34,282 nt of DNA, taken from assembly GCA_017465565.1 (NCBI GenBank), contig JAFTWA010000060.1, forward strand, positions 1 to 34,282. The letters run 5' to 3'. Each line of letters opens with the position of its first letter. The first letter of the stretch is position 1. Source of the stretch: Tyzzerella sp. (GTDB lineage: Bacteria; Bacillota; Clostridia; Lachnospirales; Lachnospiraceae). The notes beneath the pieces are model-generated. The model ran no database searches and was not told where the DNA came from. It saw only the letters and a program-made list of their open reading frames with translations. Shown piece after piece: positions 24,138 to 32,547 of the stretch. Both the position numbers and the translations under genes were made by a program.

Positions 24138-25667
24138 TTAATTTCTCCTTTCCAATTCTTGCATAAGCGCTCCTGCGAGGCGCGCACTTTCATAACTAGA
24201 AGCTGTTACAATAACTCCTGCATCTTGAAGGAGCTTCTTCTTTTCCACAATGTTTTGTGGGTCCTGTTTTGAACCACAAATATTTGCAATATATGTAATA
24301 TGTCTTCCTGTATCTGCTTTTTTGATTGCATCCACAAATGGTGTAATTGGGTCTTCTGCTACCCCTGGTCCTGTAATGAAATCAAGAAGCACTACTGCTG
24401 TCTCTTCATCCTTTAATTCTTTCATAAGTCTGCGGATACGAAGCTGTGGGTCGAATACAGGATGTGGAGCTTCGCTTGTAAAGTCTTCTGCACCCATATC
24501 TAAGATACTGTGTCCGAAGCTTACGTGACTGTCTTCTAATTTCTCCGCATATTTTGTATTGAGGTTCGAGTACAATTTAATTCCAGGAATCTTGCTGTAG
24601 TAAAGAAGCCCTTCTTCTGTGAATGTACCGCCACAGTACAATCCTCTGAAATATTTCTGTGTTTCGTTATATTTTTTCATTTCACCGGCTACGATTTCTG
24701 CAATTTCTGCATCTTCATATCTGAAATTCAAGTCGATGTCTGGTTTAATTAATTTTGCAGCCTTACATGCAGCTTCTTCTAAAGAGAATGCTGGAACTGT
24801 TTTATGTCCTTCAAATAAAGCTTCATCTCCGCCTAAGAATACTGCAACCACCGGTTTTGTTAAGCTGTCAGCTGCTCCAAGCACCTTTTCCATAACTTGA
24901 TAGTTTGCTAATTTGGAAACTAAGATGATGACCTTTGTATCTTCATCTTTTTCCAGAAGCTCCATACCTTGCAGCATTTCGATACCACCGATTTCTGGGT
25001 AAAGGTCTCTTCCGCCGGTTCCAATCAGTGATGAAATACCGATGCCACATTGGTCAAGGAGACATGCTACTTCCTGTGCACCGCTTCCTGATGCTGCTAC
25101 AATACCAACTGGACCTTGATTCATGATAGAGCCCGCTGCTAAGCAAACACCGCCGACCATACCAACGCCACAGTCTGGCCCCATAACAAGCAGTCCTTTT
25201 TCTCTTCCCTTTTCTTTTAACCTGCGTTCTTCTTCCAAGCTCACATTGTCGCTGAAGATAAATACGTGAAGACCTTTGTCTAAGGCTTTGTTTGCTTCTT
25301 CGTATGCGTATCTTCCTGGAAGAGAAATCTGTACTAAATCGAAAGGTGTTTCTTCTAAATCAATTTCACTCAGGTCAGAGTAGTGTTCTTCCTCATCCTC
25401 ATCTCTGTGTTCTAAGATATCTTCAATACGGGTAAATGCTGCTGCCAGATGTTCCTCTGTATCACCAGTCACAGCCATTACCAAATCATCTGGTCCTGTA
25501 CCTTCTGGAATCTCATAGCCAAGCTCCACAAGAAGTTCTTGGTTTGCCCATGTTCCCATCTGTACTTCTGCATTTTCAATGCCGTCCATTTTCATAATTT
25601 TATCGCCAACAGACATCAGCGTTACGGAATCAATGTATCGATTCTTTTTTACAACAATCTTTTTCAT
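24138..25667 (-). CDS. fdrA: FdrA-family protein, AllF-like subunit
   Basis: The protein has about 509 residues and is related to the succinyl-CoA synthetase alpha subunit. It has GPDCG at about 163-167, a phosphate-binding-type loop ASGSGAQ at about 192-198, GTGGRD at about 216, and SFGHSILDMGAEDFTSEAPHP further on. Genes of this family combine with DUF1116 and DUF2877 proteins; in E. coli the trio is oxamate carbamoyltransferase. An acidic insert (EHRDEDEEEHY) lies at about 86-97. Two ATGs occur: 25673 is only about 2 nt from AAGGGAG, while 25667 has proper spacing and is preferred. The gene lies directly after the KDPG aldolase gene. Confidence 0.87.
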   Translation of the reverse strand: MKKIVVKKNRYIDSVTLMSVGDKIMKMDGIENAEVQMGTWANQELLVELGYEIPEGTGPDDLVMAVTGDTEEHLAAAFTRIEDILEHRDEDEEEHYSDLSEIDLEETPFDLVQISLPGRYAYEEANKALDKGLHVFIFSDNVSLEEERRLKEKGREKGLLVMGPDCGVGMVGGVCLAAGSIMNQGPVGIVAASGSGAQEVACLLDQCGIGISSLIGTGGRDLYPEIGGIEMLQGMELLEKDEDTKVIILVSKLANYQVMEKVLGAADSLTKPVVAVFLGGDEALFEGHKTVPAFSLEEAACKAAKLIKPDIDLNFRYEDAEIAEIVAGEMKKYNETQKYFRGLYCGGTFTEEGLLYYSKIPGIKLYSNLNTKYAEKLEDSHVSFGHSILDMGAEDFTSEAPHPVFDPQLRIRRLMKELKDEETAVVLLDFITGPGVAEDPITPFVDAIKKADTGRHITYIANICGSKQDPQNIVEKKKLLQDAGVIVTASSYESARLAGALMQELERRN

Positions 25668-25687
25668 TTCCATTCTCCCTTCTGCTT

Positions 25688-26335
25688 TTATTTTACAGCT
25701 TCCACATAGCGTCTTGCCAATTCTGTAATGCCAGCATAGTTTCCTTCTGCCACCATTTTCTTATCTACGATGTTAGATGCCATTCCAAAGCCACACACAC
25801 CAACCTTTAAGTAGTCTTTTAAGTTATGATGGTCTACACCGCCCACCGCTAAAAGTCGAATGTGTGACAATGGCGCTTTTACTGCTTTTACATATTCTGG
25901 TCCAAATGTAGAAACTGGAAATAGTTTTACAAAATCTGCACCCATCTCATGTGCATCTTCTATCTCCGTTGGAGTGAGTGCTCCTGGCATAGAAACCATA
26001 CCAAGCTCTCTTGTTTTTTGAATGACTGCTTCTTTCACATTTGGCGAAATGATAAAGGAGCCACCTGCTGCTTTTGTCATTTCTACCTGCTTTGGTGTTA
26101 ATACGGTACCCGCACCCACCAGCATTTTACCTTCAAAATGCTCCTGAATTGAACGAATGCATTCTGCTGTCACTTCATCTGGAATGGAACCATTTGCAGA
26201 ATAAGTAACTTCAATGAGACGAATTCCGCCTTCGTACATCGCCTCTGCAAGTGGAATCATTTTCTCTTTTTCCAATCCACGTACAATTACGATTAATTTT
26301 TCATCTAAAATCTTTTGAATTACATCTTCTCTCAT
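25688..26335 (-). CDS. eda: KDPG / 4-hydroxy-2-oxoglutarate aldolase
   Basis: This 215-residue class I aldolase has the Schiff-base lysine K137 in DFVKLFPV and the general acid/base E42 in LIEVTYS. The phosphate-binding regions VGAGTVLTP (73-81) and AVGGVD are present. It splits 2-keto-3-deoxy-6-phosphogluconate (or an epimer) into pyruvate and glyceraldehyde-3-phosphate in the cytoplasm. Its position right after a KDG-type kinase gene supports the last step of a semi-phosphorylative Entner-Doudoroff route. The length is normal. The ribosome binding site AGAGGCG precedes the ATG. Confidence 0.93.
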   Translation of the reverse strand: MREDVIQKILDEKLIVIVRGLEKEKMIPLAEAMYEGGIRLIEVTYSANGSIPDEVTAECIRSIQEHFEGKMLVGAGTVLTPKQVEMTKAAGGSFIISPNVKEAVIQKTRELGMVSMPGALTPTEIEDAHEMGADFVKLFPVSTFGPEYVKAVKAPLSHIRLLAVGGVDHHNLKDYLKVGVCGFGMASNIVDKKMVAEGNYAGITELARRYVEAVK

Positions 26336-26353
26336 CTTTATCGCCTCTCTGAC

Positions 26354-27376
26354 CTATCTTTGCACACGACCAGAACCATCGCCATCCATGAGTTTCGTCA
26401 CTTCATCGATTGTCACTTCATTAAAGTCGTGTTCAATGGAATGCTTGAGACAAGAAGCAGCCACTGCAAATTCAATTGCCTTTTGCGGTTCATATCCACT
26501 AGAAAGTGCATAGATGAGTCCGCCGCCGAATGAGTCTCCGCCGCCAACGCGGTCTACAATATGTACCAAATATTCTTTTGAAAAATAACTCTTTCCATCT
26601 ACGTAAAGCATTCCTGCCCATTTATTATCGCTTGCTGAAAGCGAGCTTCTAAGTGTGATTGCAACCGTTGGAATGTTGAATTTCTTTGAAAGTGTCTCTG
26701 CAACCACTGTATAGCCTTCTTTCGAAAGGCTTCCGCCTGTTACGTTCGTGCCTTCTGATTTAATGCCAAATACCTTTTCGCAGTCTTCTTCATTTCCGAT
26801 TGCCACATCTACGTATTCCATAAGTCCTGCCATAACCTGACCAGCTTTTTCACTGCTCCAAAGCTTATTTCTATAGTTTAAGTCACAGCTTATTTTCACG
26901 CCTTTTCCCTTTGCTTTTTTGCAAGCTTCCAAACATACTTCTGCAGCTTCATCGGAAAGGGCTGGTGTAATTCCTGTAAAGTGGAACCATTCTGCCCCGT
27001 CAAAAATCTTATCCCAGTCAAAGTCCTCTGGCTTTGCCATAGAAATGGATGAATATTTTCTATCATAAATAACCTTTGATGCTCTCTGAGAAGCTCCTTT
27101 TTCTACAAAATAGATTCCCATTCTTTCTCCGCCAAGTACAACGTCAGAAACATCTACTCCATATCCTCGAAGCTTTCTTAAAGCTGATTTTGTCAAATCA
27201 TTATCAGGAAGCTTTGTCACAAATGAAGCATCTTTTCCGTAGTTTGCTAAAGATACCGCAACGTTTGCCTCTCCTCCTGCATAGCTGATTTCCAATTGCT
27301 CTGCCTGTACCACTCTTAAATACCCTAATGGATTTAAGCGGGCCATAATTTCACCAAAACATACAAATTTGCCCAT
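26354..27376 (-). CDS. kdgK: 2-keto-3-deoxygluconate kinase-like PfkB sugar kinase
   Basis: This 340-residue PfkB-family kinase starts at the ATG at 27376, which overlaps the previous stop as TAATG and has AAAGGAGG 8 nt upstream. An in-frame opening at 27406 is too early. YAGGEANVAVSLANYG (32-47) is the substrate-binding N-terminal signature. DRVGGGDSFGGG carries D275 and the catalytic base D281. The position between a dehydratase/oxidase pair and KDPG aldolase points to phosphorylation of 2-keto-3-deoxy-sugar acids with ATP. The stereochemistry of the substrate is not determined by the sequence. Confidence 0.9.
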   Translation of the reverse strand: MGKFVCFGEIMARLNPLGYLRVVQAEQLEISYAGGEANVAVSLANYGKDASFVTKLPDNDLTKSALRKLRGYGVDVSDVVLGGERMGIYFVEKGASQRASKVIYDRKYSSISMAKPEDFDWDKIFDGAEWFHFTGITPALSDEAAEVCLEACKKAKGKGVKISCDLNYRNKLWSSEKAGQVMAGLMEYVDVAIGNEEDCEKVFGIKSEGTNVTGGSLSKEGYTVVAETLSKKFNIPTVAITLRSSLSASDNKWAGMLYVDGKSYFSKEYLVHIVDRVGGGDSFGGGLIYALSSGYEPQKAIEFAVAASCLKHSIEHDFNEVTIDEVTKLMDGDGSGRVQR

Positions 27377-29016
27377 TATTTTTCCTCCTTTAAGCTTTCT
27401 TTCCAAAGTTTTCTCTTTCCTCTGTTATCCTTTTGCAGCATAACATTATATTTATAGTCACCTTCATCGCTATCCTTACGAACATGGCATCCCACACTTT
27501 CTGTTCGCGCAAGTGCCGCATGCGCAAGGAGTGTTGCACAGATTAAGTCATTTTCTAGTCTTAATTTTCCATAAGGATTCTGGTGACAACTATGTGTTTT
27601 CACATAAGCTTCCATTTCTTCTATAGAAGCTACAGCCTTCTCTAAATCCGCCCCGTTTCTTATGACGAACAGATTATTTTGCAAGAGCTTTTCCATCTTC
27701 TCTCGGATTTCTATGATTTCTTCTGGGTTCATGACAGCCTCATTTTCTTTTCCAATCAAAGAAGAAATCCGTTCTGCCTCATTTGTGTTCTGATCCCTAA
27801 AATTTTTCACATCAGCTTCCACAAAATACTTGTACATTCCATCTGCCGCACGTTTTCCGAATACTAAGGTTTCTAGCCCTGCATTGCCTCCAACACGATT
27901 GGCGCCATGAAGCCCTCCGATAATTTCACCTGCTGCAAATAATCCTTTTATATTTGTTTCACAATTTGTGTTAACCACAACTCCGCCAAGAGATGTGTGG
28001 GCTCCCGGTGCTATCTCAAATGGTTCTTTTGTGATGTCTACACCAACTTTTTTATATCTATCCACGTAGGAAGCGTAGCTTTCCATGAGCTTTTCAGCTC
28101 CAACTCCAGTGGCATCAAAATAGACGCCGCCGTGCTCGGTAGGTGTACCTTCCTGCATTTCTCTATAAATCGCTTTTGCAAGGGTATCCTTGCCTACACA
28201 TTCTCCAGGTCCTTCACTGCCTTCTGGTTTCATGAAGCGTTCGTTCTTACCATTTCGAAGAACTGCGCCCTCATAGAACATGGTAGTAATCACGCTTTTA
28301 CTGCGTACCCCTTCTGGATATAACGCCACACTTGGCTCAAACTGGATAAATTCCATGTCTGTAAGCACCGCGCCTGCCTCAAATGCCATGGCAATACCGT
28401 CTCCGCCGCTGTCAGGCATATTGGTAGAGAATGGATAAATCCCACAAAAGCCGCCACTTGCAAGCATCACAATATCCGCTTCTCTGTATTCGAACTCTTC
28501 TTTCTTCTTATTCCAAAGAACAGCTCCCCGTACGCTTCCATCCTGCACATCCAATCTAAGTACTCTTGCGGATGCAGTAAAACATACTTCTTTTCTGCTT
28601 TTGAGCAGCGCATCCAGTCGGTTCATAATCTCTGCCCCTGTGTGATTTCCGCTTCCCGCCACACGTGGCCATGTTGAGCCGAGAGGCTTTAACAGTTTGT
28701 ACTGTCCATCTTTCTTTTCCAGAAAAACCTGCAGACGTTCCAAAAGCGCCGGCATGTCCTCGCTGTCTTCGCAAAGATATTTCACCAGTTCTGAATTCGA
28801 TAAGCCATATCCTCCATCCATGGTATCTTGTTTGAAAATATCCACCGTGTCATTTGGATGCAGTGGAACATTAAACCCATGCACATAAGGAGAAGCGCCG
28901 CTGCCGTCGCTGACAATCTCTATTTCCAGCTCAGCACTTCCTGTTTTTTCTAACAGCTGCCAAGCCGCCATAAGTCCTGTCAGGCCTTTCCCTACGATTA
29001 ATACTTTTATTCCCAT
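27376..29016 (-). CDS. Soluble fumarate reductase / L-aspartate oxidase-like flavoprotein
   Basis: The 546-residue flavoprotein belongs to the FrdA/SdhA/NadB superfamily. An N-terminal GKGLTGLMAAW nucleotide-binding motif is followed by MLASGGFCGIYPFSTN, GGDGIAMAFEAGA, and the C-terminal FAD segment AAGEIIGGLHGANRVGGNAGLE. No iron-sulfur or membrane anchor partner is encoded nearby, so it would work as a stand-alone dehydrogenase or reductase. It overlaps the dehydratase gene by 10 nt and the kinase start by 1 nt, which implies coupled translation. Its place between dehydratase and kinase suggests redox chemistry on a sugar-acid intermediate, but the reaction is unknown. Confidence 0.85.
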   Translation of the reverse strand: MGIKVLIVGKGLTGLMAAWQLLEKTGSAELEIEIVSDGSGASPYVHGFNVPLHPNDTVDIFKQDTMDGGYGLSNSELVKYLCEDSEDMPALLERLQVFLEKKDGQYKLLKPLGSTWPRVAGSGNHTGAEIMNRLDALLKSRKEVCFTASARVLRLDVQDGSVRGAVLWNKKKEEFEYREADIVMLASGGFCGIYPFSTNMPDSGGDGIAMAFEAGAVLTDMEFIQFEPSVALYPEGVRSKSVITTMFYEGAVLRNGKNERFMKPEGSEGPGECVGKDTLAKAIYREMQEGTPTEHGGVYFDATGVGAEKLMESYASYVDRYKKVGVDITKEPFEIAPGAHTSLGGVVVNTNCETNIKGLFAAGEIIGGLHGANRVGGNAGLETLVFGKRAADGMYKYFVEADVKNFRDQNTNEAERISSLIGKENEAVMNPEEIIEIREKMEKLLQNNLFVIRNGADLEKAVASIEEMEAYVKTHSCHQNPYGKLRLENDLICATLLAHAALARTESVGCHVRKDSDEGDYKYNVMLQKDNRGKRKLWKESLKEEK

Positions 29017-30665
29017 ATGCCACCTTTTGCCATAGAGCCTACATTTTTCACGAAGAGATTTAAGAATCTTGGATAGTCATTTTCTGGGAACTCCCAGTGG
29101 AATGCCTCTACACGAGCTTTCATCTCTTCCTCTGTGATATCCAGATGAATCTTTCTTTCCTTCACATCTATTTCAATAGTGTCGCCTTCTTCTACAATTC
29201 CAAGTGGGCCTGCAAGTGCTGCCTCTGGAGATACATAACCGATGCTAAGTCCGCTTGTTCCGCCCGAGAATCTTCCGTCCGTAATAATTGCACAGCTATT
29301 ATATAATACAGGATTTCCTTTTAATTCCTCTTGGAAAGTAAAGGCAGTTGTACCAAATCTTGCCTTTAATCCGAGGAAACGAATGATAATCGCATCTCCT
29401 TCATGAATCTGGCCGCCGCGAAGTGCATCGAGTGCATCATGAAGTCCGTCAAATACTCTTGCTTTTCCCTTGAATTGCATCAATTGCTCTGGAACAGCCG
29501 CAATCTTTAAGATAGCGCCTTCTGGTGCTAGATTTCCATAAAGTACACCAATTCCTGGTTCCCACATCACTGGATTATCTAAGCTTCTGATAATCTCTGG
29601 ATTGTAGTTCACCGCATTTTTCACGTTCTCTGCAATTGTATTTCCCGTTACAGTCAGACAATTTCCATCTAAAACTGGAAGCATCTCTTTTAATAGCGCT
29701 GGCATTCCTCCCGCAAGGTCAAGGTCCTTCAGTGAATATGGACCTCCTGGTGCCAAATGCGAAAGAAGTGGCACTTCCTGTGAAGCCTCATCAAAATATT
29801 TCCACCATGGAAGGTCATAACCTGCTTCGTTTGCAATTGCTGGAATGTGAAGAATCAGGTTCGAGCTTCCTGCAACCGCCATATCTAATTTAATGGCATT
29901 TTTAATTGCCTCTACTGTCATAATATCTCTTGCTTTGATATCTTGCTCTACTAAATTTACAATCTGCTTTCCTGCTTCATAAGCAATCAAATAAAGCTGC
30001 GAGCTCACTGCAGACACCGTTGAATTCCCCGGAAGAGACATTCCAAGCGCCTCTGCAACCATACACATGGAATTGGCTGTTGTCATAGAAGTACAGGCTC
30101 CACAGATTCCCCATGATTTTGCAATCAAATCATTATATTCATCCATGTCCATTTTGCCTTCTTTGGCAGTTCCAACTTTATCCTGTGCATGAATATGTAA
30201 TACTTCTTTCCCTCGGCATTGTCCTAATGGCATATAACCACCTGTTACTAGGATTGTAGGTATGTTAATTCTCGCTGCTCCCATCAAGTGTCCCGGTACG
30301 ATAGAATCACAGGTAGAGAGCATTACCATACCATCGAAGAAATTGCCTTCTACGGTAAGCTCCACTTGATCTGCAATAGAGTTACGGCTTGGAACTTCAA
30401 TGTAACGCGGGTCTTTTAATACCATTCCGTCACAGATACCAGTTGTCATTACTTCTAATGGAAGCCCGCCTGCTTCCCGAATCCCTGCCTTTACACGTTC
30501 TGCCACCTTTTGCAGATGTACATGCCCCGGGTTAAATTCATTCCAAGAGTTTACAATTCCGATTAGTGGACGCTTCAATTCCTCATTGGAATAACCCATT
30601 CCCATCATGAGACCTCTACGACACTCACTCGCTTCACCAAATTCCCATTGACTTCTTAATTTCAT
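29007..30665 (-). CDS. IlvD/Edd-family dehydratase, probably sugar-acid specific
   Basis: This 552-residue protein has the IlvD/Edd fold. A cluster cysteine lies at C119 (STCDS) and others at C188/C191 (GICGACTSMTTANSM). A metal-site aspartate D79 is in GICDG, and a C-terminal TDGRFSGGTSG loop is present. The family removes water from dihydroxy acids using an Fe-S cluster and Mg. Next to KDG kinase and KDPG aldolase, the likely product is a 2-keto-3-deoxy sugar acid rather than a branched-chain keto acid. The usual CDK motif, whose lysine is carbamylated to hold Mg, reads CDS here (S121). The ribosome binding site TAGGAGG is strong. Confidence 0.87.
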   Translation of the reverse strand: MKLRSQWEFGEASECRRGLMMGMGYSNEELKRPLIGIVNSWNEFNPGHVHLQKVAERVKAGIREAGGLPLEVMTTGICDGMVLKDPRYIEVPSRNSIADQVELTVEGNFFDGMVMLSTCDSIVPGHLMGAARINIPTILVTGGYMPLGQCRGKEVLHIHAQDKVGTAKEGKMDMDEYNDLIAKSWGICGACTSMTTANSMCMVAEALGMSLPGNSTVSAVSSQLYLIAYEAGKQIVNLVEQDIKARDIMTVEAIKNAIKLDMAVAGSSNLILHIPAIANEAGYDLPWWKYFDEASQEVPLLSHLAPGGPYSLKDLDLAGGMPALLKEMLPVLDGNCLTVTGNTIAENVKNAVNYNPEIIRSLDNPVMWEPGIGVLYGNLAPEGAILKIAAVPEQLMQFKGKARVFDGLHDALDALRGGQIHEGDAIIIRFLGLKARFGTTAFTFQEELKGNPVLYNSCAIITDGRFSGGTSGLSIGYVSPEAALAGPLGIVEEGDTIEIDVKERKIHLDITEEEMKARVEAFHWEFPENDYPRFLNLFVKNVGSMAKGGIWE

Positions 30666-30677
30666 ATATGCAGCCTC

Positions 30678-31475
30678 CTAAAATTCGAAATTCATACTTT
30701 CAATTGAGCCATCTACAGACTGTCCACCATCAATAAAAATGGTCTGTCCTACAATAAATTTTGATTTCTCTTTATCTGCCAGGAAAAGCATCATAGGAAC
30801 AATGTCATCTACTGTGCCGCCTGTACCGTATGGAATCTTTCTAGAGAAGGATGCCAAATCGGCTTCACTATATCTTTCGGCCAATTTTGTAAATACAAGT
30901 CCTGGTGCAATTCCATTTACATTAATCCCATATTTAATCAATTCCACACCCAAAGCCTTTGTGAACATGTTAAGTCCACCCTTACCTGCTGAATATGGAA
31001 GCATTCTTCTATGTACCCAGGTAACTTCTGAATGGATAGACGAAACATTAATAATGCTTCCTTTAATTCCTTTCTTAATCATATCTTCCGCTGCATAGCG
31101 GGATGTATAAGCTGCGGAGCTTAAGTTGAGTGCAATCTGTGAATCCCAGTATTCCATTGGCATATCGACGAATCTGCCCTTTGGACCGTCTGGAATCTGA
31201 AGTGCTCCGCCTGCATTGTTAATCAAAACATCAATGTGGCCAAAATATTCTATAAAATCATCAATCATCTTTTTACATGCATCATGCTTGCTGACATCGC
31301 ATACAAAGATTTTTGTTTTTGCTCCATATTTTTCACATTCTGCTGCTACTTTTTCAGCTCCCTCAGGATTCTTGTTCGCAGTTACACCTACGTTGTACCC
31401 TTCCTTTGCAAATGCAATTGCTGCTGCTGCTCCGATTCCGTGTGATGAGCCTGTGATTAATACATTTTTCTTCAT
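30678..31475 (-). CDS. SDR-family dehydrogenase (sugar or sugar-acid dehydrogenase type)
   Basis: The 265-residue classical short-chain dehydrogenase has TGSSHGIG (8-15) for the cofactor, NNAGG at 86-90, S145/S146 in INVSSIHSE, and Y161 and K165 in YSAGKGG. The Ser-to-Tyr distance is two residues longer than usual. The motif resembles glucose- or gluconate-type dehydrogenases. In this operon it could oxidise an aldose to a lactone or interconvert keto and hydroxy groups of a sugar acid. It lies 12 nt before the dehydratase gene, with the ribosome binding site AGAAAGGAAG. Confidence 0.88.
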   Translation of the reverse strand: MKKNVLITGSSHGIGAAAAIAFAKEGYNVGVTANKNPEGAEKVAAECEKYGAKTKIFVCDVSKHDACKKMIDDFIEYFGHIDVLINNAGGALQIPDGPKGRFVDMPMEYWDSQIALNLSSAAYTSRYAAEDMIKKGIKGSIINVSSIHSEVTWVHRRMLPYSAGKGGLNMFTKALGVELIKYGINVNGIAPGLVFTKLAERYSEADLASFSRKIPYGTGGTVDDIVPMMLFLADKEKSKFIVGQTIFIDGGQSVDGSIESMNFEF

Positions 31476-31477
31476 GA

Positions 31478-32374
31478 CTATCTTCCTTTCTGTCTATTTC
31501 TTGTTATTTTTATTTCTTCGATATGTGTCTTCACCGTATACATCGGCAAAAATAAATATCCTGGTTTTATATTATTCATATGGGAAATCAACTGCTCTGC
31601 AATGGCAGCAATCTCTGTTTCGCCGTCATCCAATCGCTCCGCAATAAACTTTCCATATATCTCAACAATTCGTTCGCAATTTTTCAGATATGTAATCGCT
31701 TCTTCTTCTCCAATTGCCTTATCTCCTGAGAAAAGATAAGGGTGACCGCTGATAATATTTTGAATATCCATTGTCCTAAGCTTCGAAAGACTTTCTTGGT
31801 AGTCTGTCAAACTCATATATAGTGCGGTGCCCTGGGATGCTGTCCCATTTCCCTGAAGCGAATCACCTGTAATGAGAGATTTTGTTTCCAAATCATAAAA
31901 GCACACGCAATCGTCATCATGACCCGGTGTGGCGATAAGCTGCAATCTACCGGCAACAATATCACCCTCTTCAAGAATACTTGTCTCCTTTACACCCTCC
32001 AGAACGGCCGGTGCTGCCGGTGAATGTTCTGGGAACGTGGCACGAATTAGTTTGGAGTATTTCAGTGGATTATGAAGCTTATCCACGGATTTCCTGTAAA
32101 CTGCCACTTTCACATTTCCAAGTTCCACGATTCGCCTGTGTCCTCCCACATGGTCCCCATGACAATGGGTGTTTAACAGCCAATCCATATCTGAAAGCTG
32201 ATATCCCAATTGCTTTAACGCTGGCACCAAACATTCATCAATGTTCTTCGCATCAAGTCCACTATCAATCAGAATTTTTTCTTTTCCGTCTATGAAAATA
32301 ATTCCGTTCCATACTCCTTCCACTGGCGTTTCCAGACGATAGATATCATTCATTATTTTTTTGAACTTAACCAT
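31478..32374 (-). CDS. Cytoplasmic MBL-fold hydrolase, possibly a lactonase; first gene of the operon
   Basis: The protein has about 298 residues. THCHGDHVGG gives zinc ligands H70, H72, D74 and H75, and ATPGHDDDCVCFYD and ISGHPYLF supply further ligands. There is no signal peptide. The frame is open to 32455, but that extension crosses the predicted promoter, so the ATG at 32374 (MVKFKKIMND), with AAAGAGG upstream, is chosen. MBL enzymes of this kind hydrolyse lactones, thioesters or phosphate esters. Together with the SDR and dehydratase, a sugar lactonase role is attractive, but this is inference from context. Confidence 0.85.
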   Translation of the reverse strand: MVKFKKIMNDIYRLETPVEGVWNGIIFIDGKEKILIDSGLDAKNIDECLVPALKQLGYQLSDMDWLLNTHCHGDHVGGHRRIVELGNVKVAVYRKSVDKLHNPLKYSKLIRATFPEHSPAAPAVLEGVKETSILEEGDIVAGRLQLIATPGHDDDCVCFYDLETKSLITGDSLQGNGTASQGTALYMSLTDYQESLSKLRTMDIQNIISGHPYLFSGDKAIGEEEAITYLKNCERIVEIYGKFIAERLDDGETEIAAIAEQLISHMNNIKPGYLFLPMYTVKTHIEEIKITRNRQKGR

Positions 32375-32413
32375 CAATATGCCCTCTTTACCCATTATTT
32401 TTTTACTTATTAA

Positions 32414-32442
32414 ATTATCTGAAAATTTATAGTCTTTCACAA
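32414..32442 (-). promoter_or_regulatory. Candidate promoter of the long operon
   Basis: On the minus strand, -35 TTGTGA (32437-32442), a 17-nt spacer and -10 GATAAT (32414-32419) give a likely transcription start near 32407. The resulting leader is about 33 nt and supports the ATG at 32374 as the first start codon. No other promoter as good was noticed between the closely spaced genes downstream. Confidence 0.6.
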
Positions 32443-32452
32443 TCCTCAAAAC

Positions 32453-32469
32453 CATTTACAAAATAAATG
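32453..32469. promoter_or_regulatory. Candidate operator between the divergent promoters
   Basis: The inverted repeat CATTTA-CAAAA-TAAATG lies just upstream of the -35 box of the operon promoter and of the regulator promoter. A second reading, TTACA N7 TGTAA, overlaps it on the opposite strand. Its central place suggests the binding site of the adjacent regulator, but the region is AT-rich, so chance is possible. Confidence 0.4.
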
Positions 32470-32481
32470 TAATTTTAGGTC

Positions 32482-32510
32482 TTGTGTTTTTCTCATTTTT
32501 ATAGTAGAAT
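32482..32510 (+). promoter_or_regulatory. Candidate promoter of the regulator gene
   Basis: TTGTGT (32482-32487) and TAGAAT (32505-32510) are separated by exactly 17 nt. The start codon follows about 38 nt after the -10. Confidence 0.55.
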
Positions 32511-32547
32511 ATTTAATTAATTTTTGCAAAAAGAACGGAGAGGGATT

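Noticed and set aside
29007-30665. Loss of the first Fe-S cysteine in the dehydratase (NPGH instead of NPCH).
   Set aside because: Ordinary IlvD proteins, including the E. coli one, also have PGH here, so this is not unusual.
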